In this document: one piece after another, positions 35,163-43,111 of the stretch
Layout of the letters: each line of letters begins with the position of its first letter
Position numbering within the stretch: position 1 is the first letter of the stretch
NCBI GenBank assembly: GCA_951813065.1
Contig: CATOTH010000009.1
Location: 666,922 to 730,921, forward strand
Direction: 5' to 3'
DNA length: 64,000 nucleotides
Origin: an uncultured Bryobacterales bacterium
Lineage (GTDB): Bacteria; Acidobacteriota; Terriglobia; Bryobacterales; UBA6623
Notes under the pieces: model-generated
The model's database searches: none
What the model was told of the DNA's origin: nothing
The model's input: the letters and a program-made list of their open reading frames with translations, nothing else
Made by a program: the position numbers and the translations under genes

Positions 35163-36000
35163 GGTAGGAGAGATTGTACTTCCACGCATTGCTCACGGGT
35201 CGCTTGTAACGTTGGTTGAAGAGTCGCTGCGGGTCATTGGACTTGGCGTCGTCATAGTCGGTGAAAACCACGTGCAAGAACTTGCCATCTTCGCTCGGAA
35301 GCTTCGTTTGGTAGGAGGACCATTCGGATCGACCACTGCTGTCCAGATCGGTTACGTCAGTTGCAGGCCCGGTCCAGGTCTTGCCATTGTCATCGCTAAT
35401 CCGGTAGGTCCATGAGCTGGCGTGGCCATCGGTGCGGTAGTAGACCAGTTCCTTGCCGCCATGGATCCTGAACACCGTCGGGTAGGAGAGCTTCGGGGCT
35501 ATTGCCGGTGCTGGAGTCCAAGCCGACATGTCTCGTCCCATGTCCGCTGGCCGATTGGCGACAAGATGCGTGCCCGGAGTCTTGTGGCAACCGAAGAGGA
35601 CGTGCAGATACTCCTCTTCATCAGCCCAAATGATCGGGCCATGATGATGGTCACTGGTCTTGGGGCCCACCGTCAGCGTCTCGGAGAAGCGCCGACTCCG
35701 AGGGTCGTAGGTGATCAACATGGGGCTCGTTTTCGGCTTGGCCGAAAAGCTCTCGGGACCACCAGCCTTGAACGCGATGAATACCGTTCCACTGAGAAAG
35801 ACCGCCTGTGGCCTCTGCCTGACGTCGTAGAGCATCTTGATCCCGCCTCTGTCCCCGAACGGCAAAATCTCCACACTTCTACCTTGATCGCCTCCTCGCA
35901 AGGAAGAGGCGCTGAGCGCCCCCACGGTCATCAAGCCGCGAATCAGCTCACGCCGGTCAAACTTTGATGCCGGAGCCTCCGAAAACTGAATGATAGCCAC
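35163..36000 (-). pseudogene. 5' part of a BNR_4-type propeller gene, split by a repeat array
   Basis: The N-terminal part of an exported beta-propeller protein. After the GTG start comes a Tat-like leader (FDRRELIRGLMTVGALSASS), then MLYDVRQRPQAVFLSGTVFI, SDHHHGPIIWADEEEYLHVL and a GCHKTPGTH segment, the layout of the BNR_4 family, which includes some ulvan-type polysaccharide lyases. Reading stops inside the third repeat copy at 34999. Without the array the gene would encode 481 residues. GTG at 36000 is preferred because TACTAT lies 7 nt upstream; the frame is open to 36534. The sulfatase neighbours fit a polysaccharide role, which is an inference. Confidence 0.75.
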
Positions 36001-36007
36001 GCCGTGG

Positions 36008-36013
36008 ATAGTA
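36008..36013 (-). promoter_or_regulatory. -10 box of a probable leaderless promoter
   Basis: TACTAT on the minus strand, 7 nt before the GTG at 36000. It belongs to the interrupted propeller gene. Confidence 0.4.
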
Positions 36014-36295
36014 TCACGACGCCTCGAGCTGGAGATGGGCAATCCGTTCCGATCGCGAGACCATCGACAGATCCTCACCCCTGCAATTCTGCTCGCACAA
36101 ACTTCACTGAATCTGGATTCAACACGCGGAGCCCGATCCGCACATGCCTGTTCTAGACGAATGCCCAGCCCTGCAGCGCATGCGGCTACCCGCAAGCACA
36201 CCCCTTCGATAGGGGCATGTGTGATAGTCTGGACGTGCCGTGCTTCGCCGACACTAGGCGGCGACTTGACGGAGTGTTTGCGGTAGGAGGCAGAC

Positions 36296-37237
36296 ATGCT
36301 CATTCGATTCCCCCGAGGTTGGGAGTTGCCTGAACGCGAGGCAACGCCGGAGAGCCTGTACTTCTCGAGACGGGGCATCGTTCGGTCGATGGGGTTCGCG
36401 GGTATAGGCGGTCTGCTAGGAGGCAATGCGCTAGCCGCGACCGAAGGTGCGGCGCTGTATCCAGCGAAACGGAATCCGAAATACACCCTGGACAGGCCCC
36501 TGACTCCTGAAGTCGTTGCGACTGGCTTCAACAACTTCTACGAGTTCACCCTCGACAAGCAGCGGGTCCGCGATGAAGTCTATCGGTTCACAACGGATCC
36601 TTGGACAGTCAACGTCAAGGGCTTGGTAAACAACCCTAGAGTTTACGACTTCGACGATTTGGTTCGCCGTTTTCCACTTGAAGAACGGCTGTACCGCTTC
36701 CGGTGCGTCGAAGCGTGGGCCATGGCCGTACCTTGGACTGGGTTTCCGATGTCCGCGTTGATCCGGGAAGTCGATCCGCTGCCTTCGGCGAAGTACATGC
36801 GGATGGTCACGGCGTACCGCCCTAAGGAAATGCCCGGAATCGGCTCGCAGCCTCACTACGACTGGCCGTATCAGGAGGCCATGACAATCGAGGAGGCCAT
36901 GAATGAATTGGCCCTGTTCGGTACCGGTATTTATGGCAAGCCGCTTCCGAAGCAGAACGGAGCCCCGTTTCGAGCGATCATCCCGTGGAAATACGGACTC
37001 AAGAACATCAAGTCGATCGTTGAGATCGAATTCACTAAGAAGCGGCCTCCCACGCTGTGGAACAAGGCTGCACCGACTGAGTACGGCTGGTACTCCAACG
37101 TAAACCCGCAGAAGCCGCATCCGCGCTGGTCGCAGGCGGAGGAGCAGATCATTCCGTCAGGCCAGCGACGCCCGACCCTGATGTACAACGGCTACGAGGC
37201 TTTCGTCGCGGAGCTGTACACCGGTAAGGAGTACTGA
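36296..37237 (+). CDS. msrP: Protein-methionine-sulfoxide reductase catalytic subunit MsrP
   Basis: Periplasmic molybdopterin enzyme that repairs oxidised methionine in envelope proteins, 313 residues. A Tat signal (SRRGIVRSMGFAGIGGLLGG) is followed by NNFYEFTLDK, LYRFRCVEAWAMAVPW with the Cys that binds molybdenum, and GAPFRAIIPWKYGLKNIKSI. A strong ribosome site (TAGGAGG) precedes the ATG. The usual membrane haem partner MsrQ is not in the window. The next gene is a small two-helix membrane protein, unlike MsrQ. Confidence 0.93.
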   Translation: MLIRFPRGWELPEREATPESLYFSRRGIVRSMGFAGIGGLLGGNALAATEGAALYPAKRNPKYTLDRPLTPEVVATGFNNFYEFTLDKQRVRDEVYRFTTDPWTVNVKGLVNNPRVYDFDDLVRRFPLEERLYRFRCVEAWAMAVPWTGFPMSALIREVDPLPSAKYMRMVTAYRPKEMPGIGSQPHYDWPYQEAMTIEEAMNELALFGTGIYGKPLPKQNGAPFRAIIPWKYGLKNIKSIVEIEFTKKRPPTLWNKAAPTEYGWYSNVNPQKPHPRWSQAEEQIIPSGQRRPTLMYNGYEAFVAELYTGKEY

Positions 37238-37289
37238 GCGCCGTCCCCGGAGAGTCCGTGGGACTTTGGGCCGCCTCGACTCGCCCACG

Positions 37290-37562
37290 ATGAGTGATTG
37301 GGACGAGTACCGTCGCCATGACGACGACTTGGCAGGTGACGAGAGACAGACAATCCGTACGGTCGTGATCCGATTCGTGGCCGCTGCGCTCCTGTTTTCC
37401 CTGCTGGGGAGCATGTTCCTCGCCCTGAGGGGAATCAAAGACATCGGCGTCGTCGTAGGCGCACTCGCCATCGTTGCCATTGCTGCCTGGATTGCGAAGA
37501 AGCAGCGGGAATCGGAGCGCCCGTACCGCTCGGAAGGCGACTCGGATATCGAGATTCGCTGA
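37290..37562 (+). CDS. Small two-helix membrane protein
   Basis: A 90-residue protein starting MSDWDEYRRHDDDLAGDE, with two hydrophobic helices (VVIRFVAAALLFSLLGSMFL and IGVVVGALAIVAIAAWIAKK) and a charged tail. It is not a recognised family. It follows msrP by about 50 bp on the same strand and could be co-transcribed. The upstream Met at 37266 is less likely because the natural acidic N-terminus begins at 37290. Confidence 0.5.
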   Translation: MSDWDEYRRHDDDLAGDERQTIRTVVIRFVAAALLFSLLGSMFLALRGIKDIGVVVGALAIVAIAAWIAKKQRESERPYRSEGDSDIEIR

Positions 37563-37629
37563 CTCACTGGTGCAAGGATTTGCCAATCTGCCTTGACGCT
37601 GCGCTCGTGGCCAGGTGGGCCGGGTTGGT

Positions 37630-39045
37630 TTATTCGAGCAGCTGGTCCATCGCGGCGGACAACCGCTGTCTTGTCTCGGCGTGTGCCGGGTTGGCTGCCA
37701 GATTGCGCCATTCAGTTGGATCCGACTCATGGTCATAAAGCTCTTCGGCGCCATCGGCGTAGCGGATGTACCGCCACCGGTCTGTCCGGATCGCATGATG
37801 CCGCCCCTGGCGCGATGTCAACGCCGGAGAGCTTCGCGCAGCGGCGGGATCGACGAGTAGCGGAACAAGGCTTTCCCCATCGAGGTCGGCCGGCGGTTCG
37901 AGGCCTGCGAGTTCGGCAAGGGTTGGGTAGACGTCGATCAGGCTTACGGCGCGGCGCGAGACGACTCCAGGACTCATCGCCCCGGGGGCAGATACAATCA
38001 ACGGAACGCGAGTTGACTCTTCCCACAACGTGCTCTTGTGGTACTTCTGCTTCTCTCCGATGTGATAACCATGGTCGGAGAAAAGCACGACAATCGTGTT
38101 GGCCGCATACTGACTGCTCTCCAGGGCTTCCAGCACGCGACCGACCATTGCGTCGGCAAAGGTGACAGACGCCAAATAGCCTCTGGTGGCGGATCGCAGT
38201 GCCCCGTGCTGTCGGATCATCGCTTCGTAGCTGTTGGCGGCGCTCACGTGCCGCCTCGCTACTGACGGAATGTCCTCCAGGTCTGTGCTCAGGATCGTGG
38301 GCAGTTCCACGGTCTCAAGCGGATGCTCGTCAAAAAACTCGCTGGGCGCATACTGGGGATCGTGGGGACGGTAGATCCCTACCGCCAGAAAGAAGGGTCG
38401 GTCATGAGTCGCCCGCAACTGCCGCACGGCCCAGCGTGAAATCTGTCCGTCTTCGGTGACGTCGGCCTTGAAGTCAATCGGGCCCCAGTCCCAGTGATGG
38501 TCAATGCCGTTGCGATGGGTGCCGATCAAGACCGGTGCCATCGGCAGCTGGATGGTCTTGGCTGGAAATCGTTCGTCCCAGGCAGAAGGTTGCCCAAAGC
38601 CGCTGCGGCCAGCGTAAGGTGCACCCTCCTCACGAGTGAGAGCGCCTCGCCATCCGCCGTGGTTGGCATGGAATATCTTGCCGGCCGCCGCCGTGAAATA
38701 GCCATTCCTTCGGAAGAGCTCAGGCAGGGACTCGGAGCTCTGAAGGGTCTCGAACGTGCGCCAGTCGTCGCCATTACCGACGACCCCGGTTGTGGTCGGC
38801 CGCTTGCCGAACAACAATGCCGTTCGAGACGGATTGCATAGAGGAGCCGCGCAGTGAGCGTTCGCGAACAGCACGCCATCCCGTGCCAATGCGTCGATAT
38901 TGGGCGTCTTCGCTTGGGGATGACCTCCGAGGCAGCCAACCCAATCATTGAGGTCGTCAACCGCAATGAACAGGACGTTCGGCTTGTCGCTCGCGAGTCC
39001 CGACGCAAGAAGCAGTAGGAAAAGCGGCAGCAATCGAAGCGGCAT
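37630..39045 (-). CDS. Secreted sulfatase, iduronate-2-sulfatase type
   Basis: A 471-residue sulfatase with a signal peptide (RLLPLFLLLLASGLAS). FIAVDDLNDWVGCLGGHPQA opens the catalytic domain; the formylglycine site is LCNPSRTALLFG with the Cys at residue 70; FSDHGYHIGEKQKYHKSTLW and EESTRVPLIV follow. It is close in type to the sulfatase at 31080. The start at 39045 is fixed by the signal peptide and by TAGACT 7 nt upstream. It is convergent with the small membrane-protein gene. Confidence 0.92.
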   Translation of the reverse strand: MPLRLLPLFLLLLASGLASDKPNVLFIAVDDLNDWVGCLGGHPQAKTPNIDALARDGVLFANAHCAAPLCNPSRTALLFGKRPTTTGVVGNGDDWRTFETLQSSESLPELFRRNGYFTAAAGKIFHANHGGWRGALTREEGAPYAGRSGFGQPSAWDERFPAKTIQLPMAPVLIGTHRNGIDHHWDWGPIDFKADVTEDGQISRWAVRQLRATHDRPFFLAVGIYRPHDPQYAPSEFFDEHPLETVELPTILSTDLEDIPSVARRHVSAANSYEAMIRQHGALRSATRGYLASVTFADAMVGRVLEALESSQYAANTIVVLFSDHGYHIGEKQKYHKSTLWEESTRVPLIVSAPGAMSPGVVSRRAVSLIDVYPTLAELAGLEPPADLDGESLVPLLVDPAAARSSPALTSRQGRHHAIRTDRWRYIRYADGAEELYDHESDPTEWRNLAANPAHAETRQRLSAAMDQLLE

Positions 39046-39052
39046 AGCGCCA

Positions 39053-39058
39053 AGTCTA
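39053..39058 (-). promoter_or_regulatory. -10 box of a probable leaderless promoter
   Basis: TAGACT on the minus strand, 7 nt before the sulfatase ATG at 39045, with no Shine-Dalgarno sequence. Confidence 0.45.
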
Positions 39059-39505
39059 GCCTTTTGAATCGGGGGCGCCCCCAAGCCGGCAGGGCGCCAG
39101 TTGTCACGGCTAGGGCTAGGGATAGCCTAGTCGATTGCTGGCTACTAGCGATTTGCGCTGGCAGGGTTCCGGCAGTGACTGCGCTAAGGGCACATTCATC
39201 CCCCCCCAAAGCCGAGCGCTCGGCATAAATGTTGGTGCGATGCTGGAGAGTTTGGATTCGCAGCCTCCCGTGGGAGTGAGGGTCACGGCGAGTCGTCGAC
39301 TCGTCCACCTGCCCGATGCTCTCCCAGGAACTCGACTCTACTGCATTTCCCAGATTCAAGCAAGTATGCGGCGGGCAGGTCATTCTCACCATGTCTGATC
39401 GGGGCACGCGCCTCGTTCGGCAGGTGATCTTGAACGAGTTATGCCAGCTGCGGAGCAAGACCGGAGCAACTCGCGTCCCCCCTCATCGCGCACATCGCGG
39501 GCCGC
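39059..39505. other. Divergent intergenic region between two sulfatase genes
   Basis: No gene was recognised. The frames on both strands are fragmentary. The -10 boxes of the two flanking sulfatase genes mark its ends. Confidence 0.4.
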
Positions 39506-39511
39506 TACACT
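39506..39511 (+). promoter_or_regulatory. -10 box of a probable leaderless promoter
   Basis: TACACT, 8 nt before the ATG at 39520, with no Shine-Dalgarno sequence in between. Confidence 0.45.
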
Positions 39512-39519
39512 CGTAAGCG

Positions 39520-40974
39520 ATGCCTGATGTCAATCGTCGAGAGTTCCTGTCGGGTTCCGCCGCGGCTTTCGTCGCGGCTTGCGGAGCGAACGAGGAAAGT
39601 GTACCGAGCAGACCTCCGAATGTTCTGTTCGTCGTGCCAGACCAACTGCGTTATGACTGGACCGGCCTGAACCCGCTCATTCCGGTTCGCACTCCTCGCC
39701 TCAACGAGGTCGCAGCACGAGGAATGCAGTTTGAGAACTGCTACTGCGCATCGCCCCTGTGCGCGCCGTCGCGCGCATGTCTTGCGGCGGGCGTCGAGTA
39801 TCAGAACTGCGGCGTGCCGGACAACAGCCTCAACTATCCCGTTGACCAGGTCACCTACTATCAGCTTCTCCGCGAGGCCGGATATCACGTGATGGGCTGC
39901 GGCAAGTTCGACTTGCACAAGCCGGAACCCAGCTGGGGAGTGGAAGGCCAGCACCTATTGCCGGAATGGGGATTCTCAGCAGGGATCGATAGCGCAGGAA
40001 AGTGGGACGCGATCCGCTGGGGCATGGACGAGCCATGCGATCCATACACCGCACACCTTCATTCAACGGGCCGCGTGGGCACTCACCAGTCAGACTTTGA
40101 GAAACGTCGAGAGATCGGTACCTTCACGGCGACTTTCTCAACGCCGCTGCCTGCAGAGTCGTATTGTGACAACTGGATCGCAGCCCAAGGCTTGCGCCTG
40201 CTGCAGGAGGCGCCGCGGGACAAGCCTTGGCATCTGGTGGTAAATTTCGCTGGCCCACACGAGCCCGTGGACATCACCAGAGAGATGGATGCCCTCTATC
40301 GCGATGTTGATTTCCCGCAGCCCAATCGAAACACGCAGCATCCACCTGGAAAGCATGCTGAGATACGTCGAAACTATGCGGCGATGATCGAGAACATCGA
40401 TTCATGGCTCGGCTCATTCCTTGATGCGGTGGGCGCACGGGGAGAACTTGACAACACGCTCGTGGTCTTCTCGAGCGACCATGGCGAAATGCTCGGAGAC
40501 CACGATCTCTGGATGAAACGCCTCCCTCAGCAGCCGTCCGTCGGAATCCCACTTGTCATAGCGGGACCCGGCGTACAAGAGGGCGCCTCCTCGCATGCGC
40601 TCGTGAGCCTCATCGACCTAGCTGCAACGTTTCTCGACTACGCCGGCATTTCGGTACCGGATTCGATGGACAGCAAATCCCTCAGGCCTGTTCTCAACGG
40701 CTCGTCGAGATCTCATAGAGAGTTCCTGTTGAGCGGGCTCGATCCTTGGCGTTGCATCACTGACGGGAATCTGAAACTCATTCGTGGCTATGCAGGTGGA
40801 CGGGCTCCAAGCGGCCGCGATCTTCCCGTCTATCCCGCAGGAGACAGTGCCGCAGGACCGATGCTGTTCGACATCGTGGAGGACCCGTTGGAGAACACGA
40901 ACCTCGCCTCGCGAGTCCCAAGCGAGGTGGCACGCCTGACAGCGGCCCTACACGGGCTGATCGGCGTAGGATGA
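39520..40974 (+). CDS. Tat-exported lipoprotein sulfatase
   Basis: A 484-residue sulfatase. The leader NRREFLSGSAAAFVAAC combines a twin-arginine motif with a lipobox Cys at residue 21, so folded export followed by membrane anchoring is predicted. FVVPDQLRYDW opens the catalytic fold, the formylglycine site is LCAPSRACLAAG with the Cys at residue 81, and FSSDHGEMLGDHDLWMK carries further ligands. It overlaps the downstream ferredoxin-like gene by ATGA (40971-40974). Tat export could mean that the Cys is converted to formylglycine in the cytoplasm before transport; this is an inference. Confidence 0.9.
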   Translation: MPDVNRREFLSGSAAAFVAACGANEESVPSRPPNVLFVVPDQLRYDWTGLNPLIPVRTPRLNEVAARGMQFENCYCASPLCAPSRACLAAGVEYQNCGVPDNSLNYPVDQVTYYQLLREAGYHVMGCGKFDLHKPEPSWGVEGQHLLPEWGFSAGIDSAGKWDAIRWGMDEPCDPYTAHLHSTGRVGTHQSDFEKRREIGTFTATFSTPLPAESYCDNWIAAQGLRLLQEAPRDKPWHLVVNFAGPHEPVDITREMDALYRDVDFPQPNRNTQHPPGKHAEIRRNYAAMIENIDSWLGSFLDAVGARGELDNTLVVFSSDHGEMLGDHDLWMKRLPQQPSVGIPLVIAGPGVQEGASSHALVSLIDLAATFLDYAGISVPDSMDSKSLRPVLNGSSRSHREFLLSGLDPWRCITDGNLKLIRGYAGGRAPSGRDLPVYPAGDSAAGPMLFDIVEDPLENTNLASRVPSEVARLTAALHGLIGVG

Positions 40975-41381
40975 TGCTGAGGAGGCTTGTCATCCCGACC
41001 GGCCGGTATGGCCGCCACATCTTGTTGTGCGCCGACCAATCCAAGCCGAAATGCGCCCCTCGGGAAATCACTGTGCCGGCGTGGACCGCCTTAAAGGACC
41101 GCCTTGACGAACTCGGCTTGGCACGAGGGGAGGACTGCGTTTATCGGTCCAAGGTAAATTGCCTGCGTGTGTGTGACCGAGGACCGATCGCGGTGGTCTA
41201 TCCCGAAGGGACTTGGTACCACTCCGTTAGCGGCGAAGTCCTCGAGCGAATCGTAACTGAGCATTTGCGGGATGGCCGGCCAGTCGAAGAGTACGTCTTC
41301 GCCAGGAACCCGTTGCCCATGGCTCCGAGCCCGGAATCCGCCGCGAACGAGGTCGCTGTGCCCGAGTCGGACCCCGCCTGA
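40971..41381 (+). CDS. Thioredoxin-like [2Fe-2S] ferredoxin
   Basis: A 136-residue protein with a thioredoxin-like ferredoxin pattern. Cys20 and Cys28 lie in HILLCADQSKPKCAPRE, Cys64 and Cys68 in SKVNCLRVCDRGPI, followed by the typical AVVYPEGTWYHSV and a C-terminal extension. It should carry one [2Fe-2S] cluster and act in electron transfer in the cytosol. Its ATG overlaps the sulfatase stop, which suggests coupled translation. A functional link, such as supply of electrons for sulfatase-related chemistry, is speculative. Confidence 0.8.
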   Translation: MMLRRLVIPTGRYGRHILLCADQSKPKCAPREITVPAWTALKDRLDELGLARGEDCVYRSKVNCLRVCDRGPIAVVYPEGTWYHSVSGEVLERIVTEHLRDGRPVEEYVFARNPLPMAPSPESAANEVAVPESDPA

Positions 41382-41432
41382 GAGCTTTGATTCCAGGCCG
41401 GACCCGAGCCAATTGGTCCGGGGCGAATCCGG

Positions 41433-41461
41433 TTGACGCGCCGGGACCCTGCCTGTACGAT
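41433..41461 (+). promoter_or_regulatory. Sigma-70-type promoter with leaderless start
   Basis: TTGACG (41433-41438), a 17-nt spacer, TACGAT (41456-41461), then 7 nt to the ATG at 41469. Transcription should start at or within a few bases of the ATG. The best example of this arrangement in the window. Confidence 0.7.
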
Positions 41462-41468
41462 GCACTGC

Positions 41469-42557
41469 ATGAGAACCATTCAGCATATTCTCGCCTTGAT
41501 TCTGTGCCTTCCGGCATTCGCTCTGGCGGAATCGAACGACGTTCAGCGTCTGCTGTACATGAGCATGCCCGACGGCGCCCAGAAGGAGGGGCGCTCCAAG
41601 GCCGGCATTCTAATCTTCGACATCGACAACGGCCACAAGTTCGTCCGGCGAATTGACGTGCCGATATTCGAAGAGGGCCTACGAGGGTTTGCTGGAAACC
41701 TCAAGAACCATAGTGTCTACTACTCTTCCACTAATCACCGGCTGGGCCGTTTCGATATCGAGAGCGAAGAGACGGTCTGGGAATCAGTCTTTGACGCCGG
41801 CTGTGACCGCTCCTCTGTCACGCTTGACGGGAAGAAGATCTACGTGCCGACCGGCTGGTGGTACAAGGGCGAGGACAGCGGGTTTCTTGTCATTGACGGC
41901 GAGACAGGCAAATTGCTCAAACGGTTGAAGGTGGGACCCCAGGCACACAACAGCATCGTGAATCTGTCGGGTACAAAGGTTTACCTCGGGACGACCACAA
42001 CGCTTTCCGTGTTCGATACCGTGACTGACGAAATGATCATGCAGGTCAAGGACGTTGGCGAGCGCGGGATCTTCCCCTATACGATTGACAGCCGCGAGCG
42101 ATACGCCTATGTCTGTCTAGGCAATCACGTCGGCTTCGACGTGGTCGACTTAGAGGCTGGCAAGGCGATCCACCGAGTGTTCGCCGGACCGGAAAAGATT
42201 CCGCACCGCACTCACGGCGCCGGCATGACGCCGGACGAGACGGAACTCTGGATCAGCGACCAAAAGGGCCAGAAGCTGTTCATCTTCGATGCCACCAAGA
42301 TGCCGCCTGCCCCGAAGGGGCACGTTGAACTCTCACAAGGCGGCCACGGATGGGTGGCTTTCAGCCTGGATGGGAAGTACGCGTGGAGCCACACACCTGA
42401 TGTCTTTGATGTCAAGACGAAAAAGCTGGTCGCAACCCTCAGGGACGAGACTGGCCAGCCCATCAGCGGATCGAAGTTCATCGAGGTCCACATGCAAGAC
42501 GGTAAGGTGGTCCGCATGGGCCATGAATTCGGACTAGGGCGAAAATACGCGGACTAG
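41469..42557 (+). CDS. Secreted YncE-like beta-propeller protein
   Basis: A 362-residue protein with a signal peptide (ILALILCLPAFALAES) and repeating YVTN/YncE-like segments (DIDNGHKFVRRIDVP; DGETGKLLKRLKVG; DTVTDEMIMQVKDVG; DLEAGKAIHRVFAG; DVKTKKLVATLRDE) that suggest about seven blades. The role is probably binding or sensing in the periplasm; no catalytic residues are evident. The start at 41469 is fixed by the signal peptide and the promoter immediately upstream. Its stop overlaps the convergent cytochrome c gene by 4 bp. Confidence 0.75.
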   Translation: MRTIQHILALILCLPAFALAESNDVQRLLYMSMPDGAQKEGRSKAGILIFDIDNGHKFVRRIDVPIFEEGLRGFAGNLKNHSVYYSSTNHRLGRFDIESEETVWESVFDAGCDRSSVTLDGKKIYVPTGWWYKGEDSGFLVIDGETGKLLKRLKVGPQAHNSIVNLSGTKVYLGTTTTLSVFDTVTDEMIMQVKDVGERGIFPYTIDSRERYAYVCLGNHVGFDVVDLEAGKAIHRVFAGPEKIPHRTHGAGMTPDETELWISDQKGQKLFIFDATKMPPAPKGHVELSQGGHGWVAFSLDGKYAWSHTPDVFDVKTKKLVATLRDETGQPISGSKFIEVHMQDGKVVRMGHEFGLGRKYAD

Positions 42558-43111
42558 CGCAGCTCCAGCAGTTCGTCTGCTTGCCAGTACGAGGTTCGAC
42601 CTAAATGCTCTTCGCGAACACGCTGGACCTCAGCCTCGGATACAGGTGCCGTCGACGAGCCGAACCGAGCCCGTACATACGTCGCGACGGCTGAGACCTC
42701 GCTGTTGGACAGCACCCTGCCGAAACCCGGCATCTCGCGGTCGTATTCCTTTCCGGCAACCACCATGCGCCCCTTCACGCCATGCAACACAATGCGAATG
42801 AGTCGTTCAGCAGGACCGACCACCCATGGAGCGCCATCCAGCGGCGGGGCTTCGCCCATCCCTTGATCGTCGTATTGATGGCAAGCCGAGCAGTAGCTGT
42901 CGAACAAACGCTGCCCCTGGTGGCTTGAACGATCTTGCGCGGGCACGTCTCCTATACCGAGAGCGATGAGGGCCGCCAGAAGGGATCTGGGGAGAATGCG
43001 AGCGGGTTTCGCTAACACCACGATTCGGGGTGGCGAGTGGCTGCCGGGCATTGAGACAGATCGCGAATCAATCGGTCGGATGACGGCTGGCGATGCCCGT
43101 GAACCTGTCAC
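42554..43111 (-). CDS. Secreted c-type cytochrome
   Basis: Mono-haem class I cytochrome c of up to 185 residues. The haem site is YCSACHQYDDQG and the distal Met is in REMPGFGRVLSNSEV, with the VATYVRARFGS helix after it. A hydrophobic export segment (LPRSLLAALIALGIGDVPAQ) comes late, so the real start may be 43051 or a GTG near 43018. The 43111 start is kept because it overlaps the dsbD-like stop by ATGA (43108-43111). The coupling with a DsbD protein makes sense, because DsbD-type reductants are used in cytochrome c maturation. Confidence 0.85.
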   Translation of the reverse strand: MTGSRASPAVIRPIDSRSVSMPGSHSPPRIVVLAKPARILPRSLLAALIALGIGDVPAQDRSSHQGQRLFDSYCSACHQYDDQGMGEAPPLDGAPWVVGPAERLIRIVLHGVKGRMVVAGKEYDREMPGFGRVLSNSEVSAVATYVRARFGSSTAPVSEAEVQRVREEHLGRTSYWQADELLELR

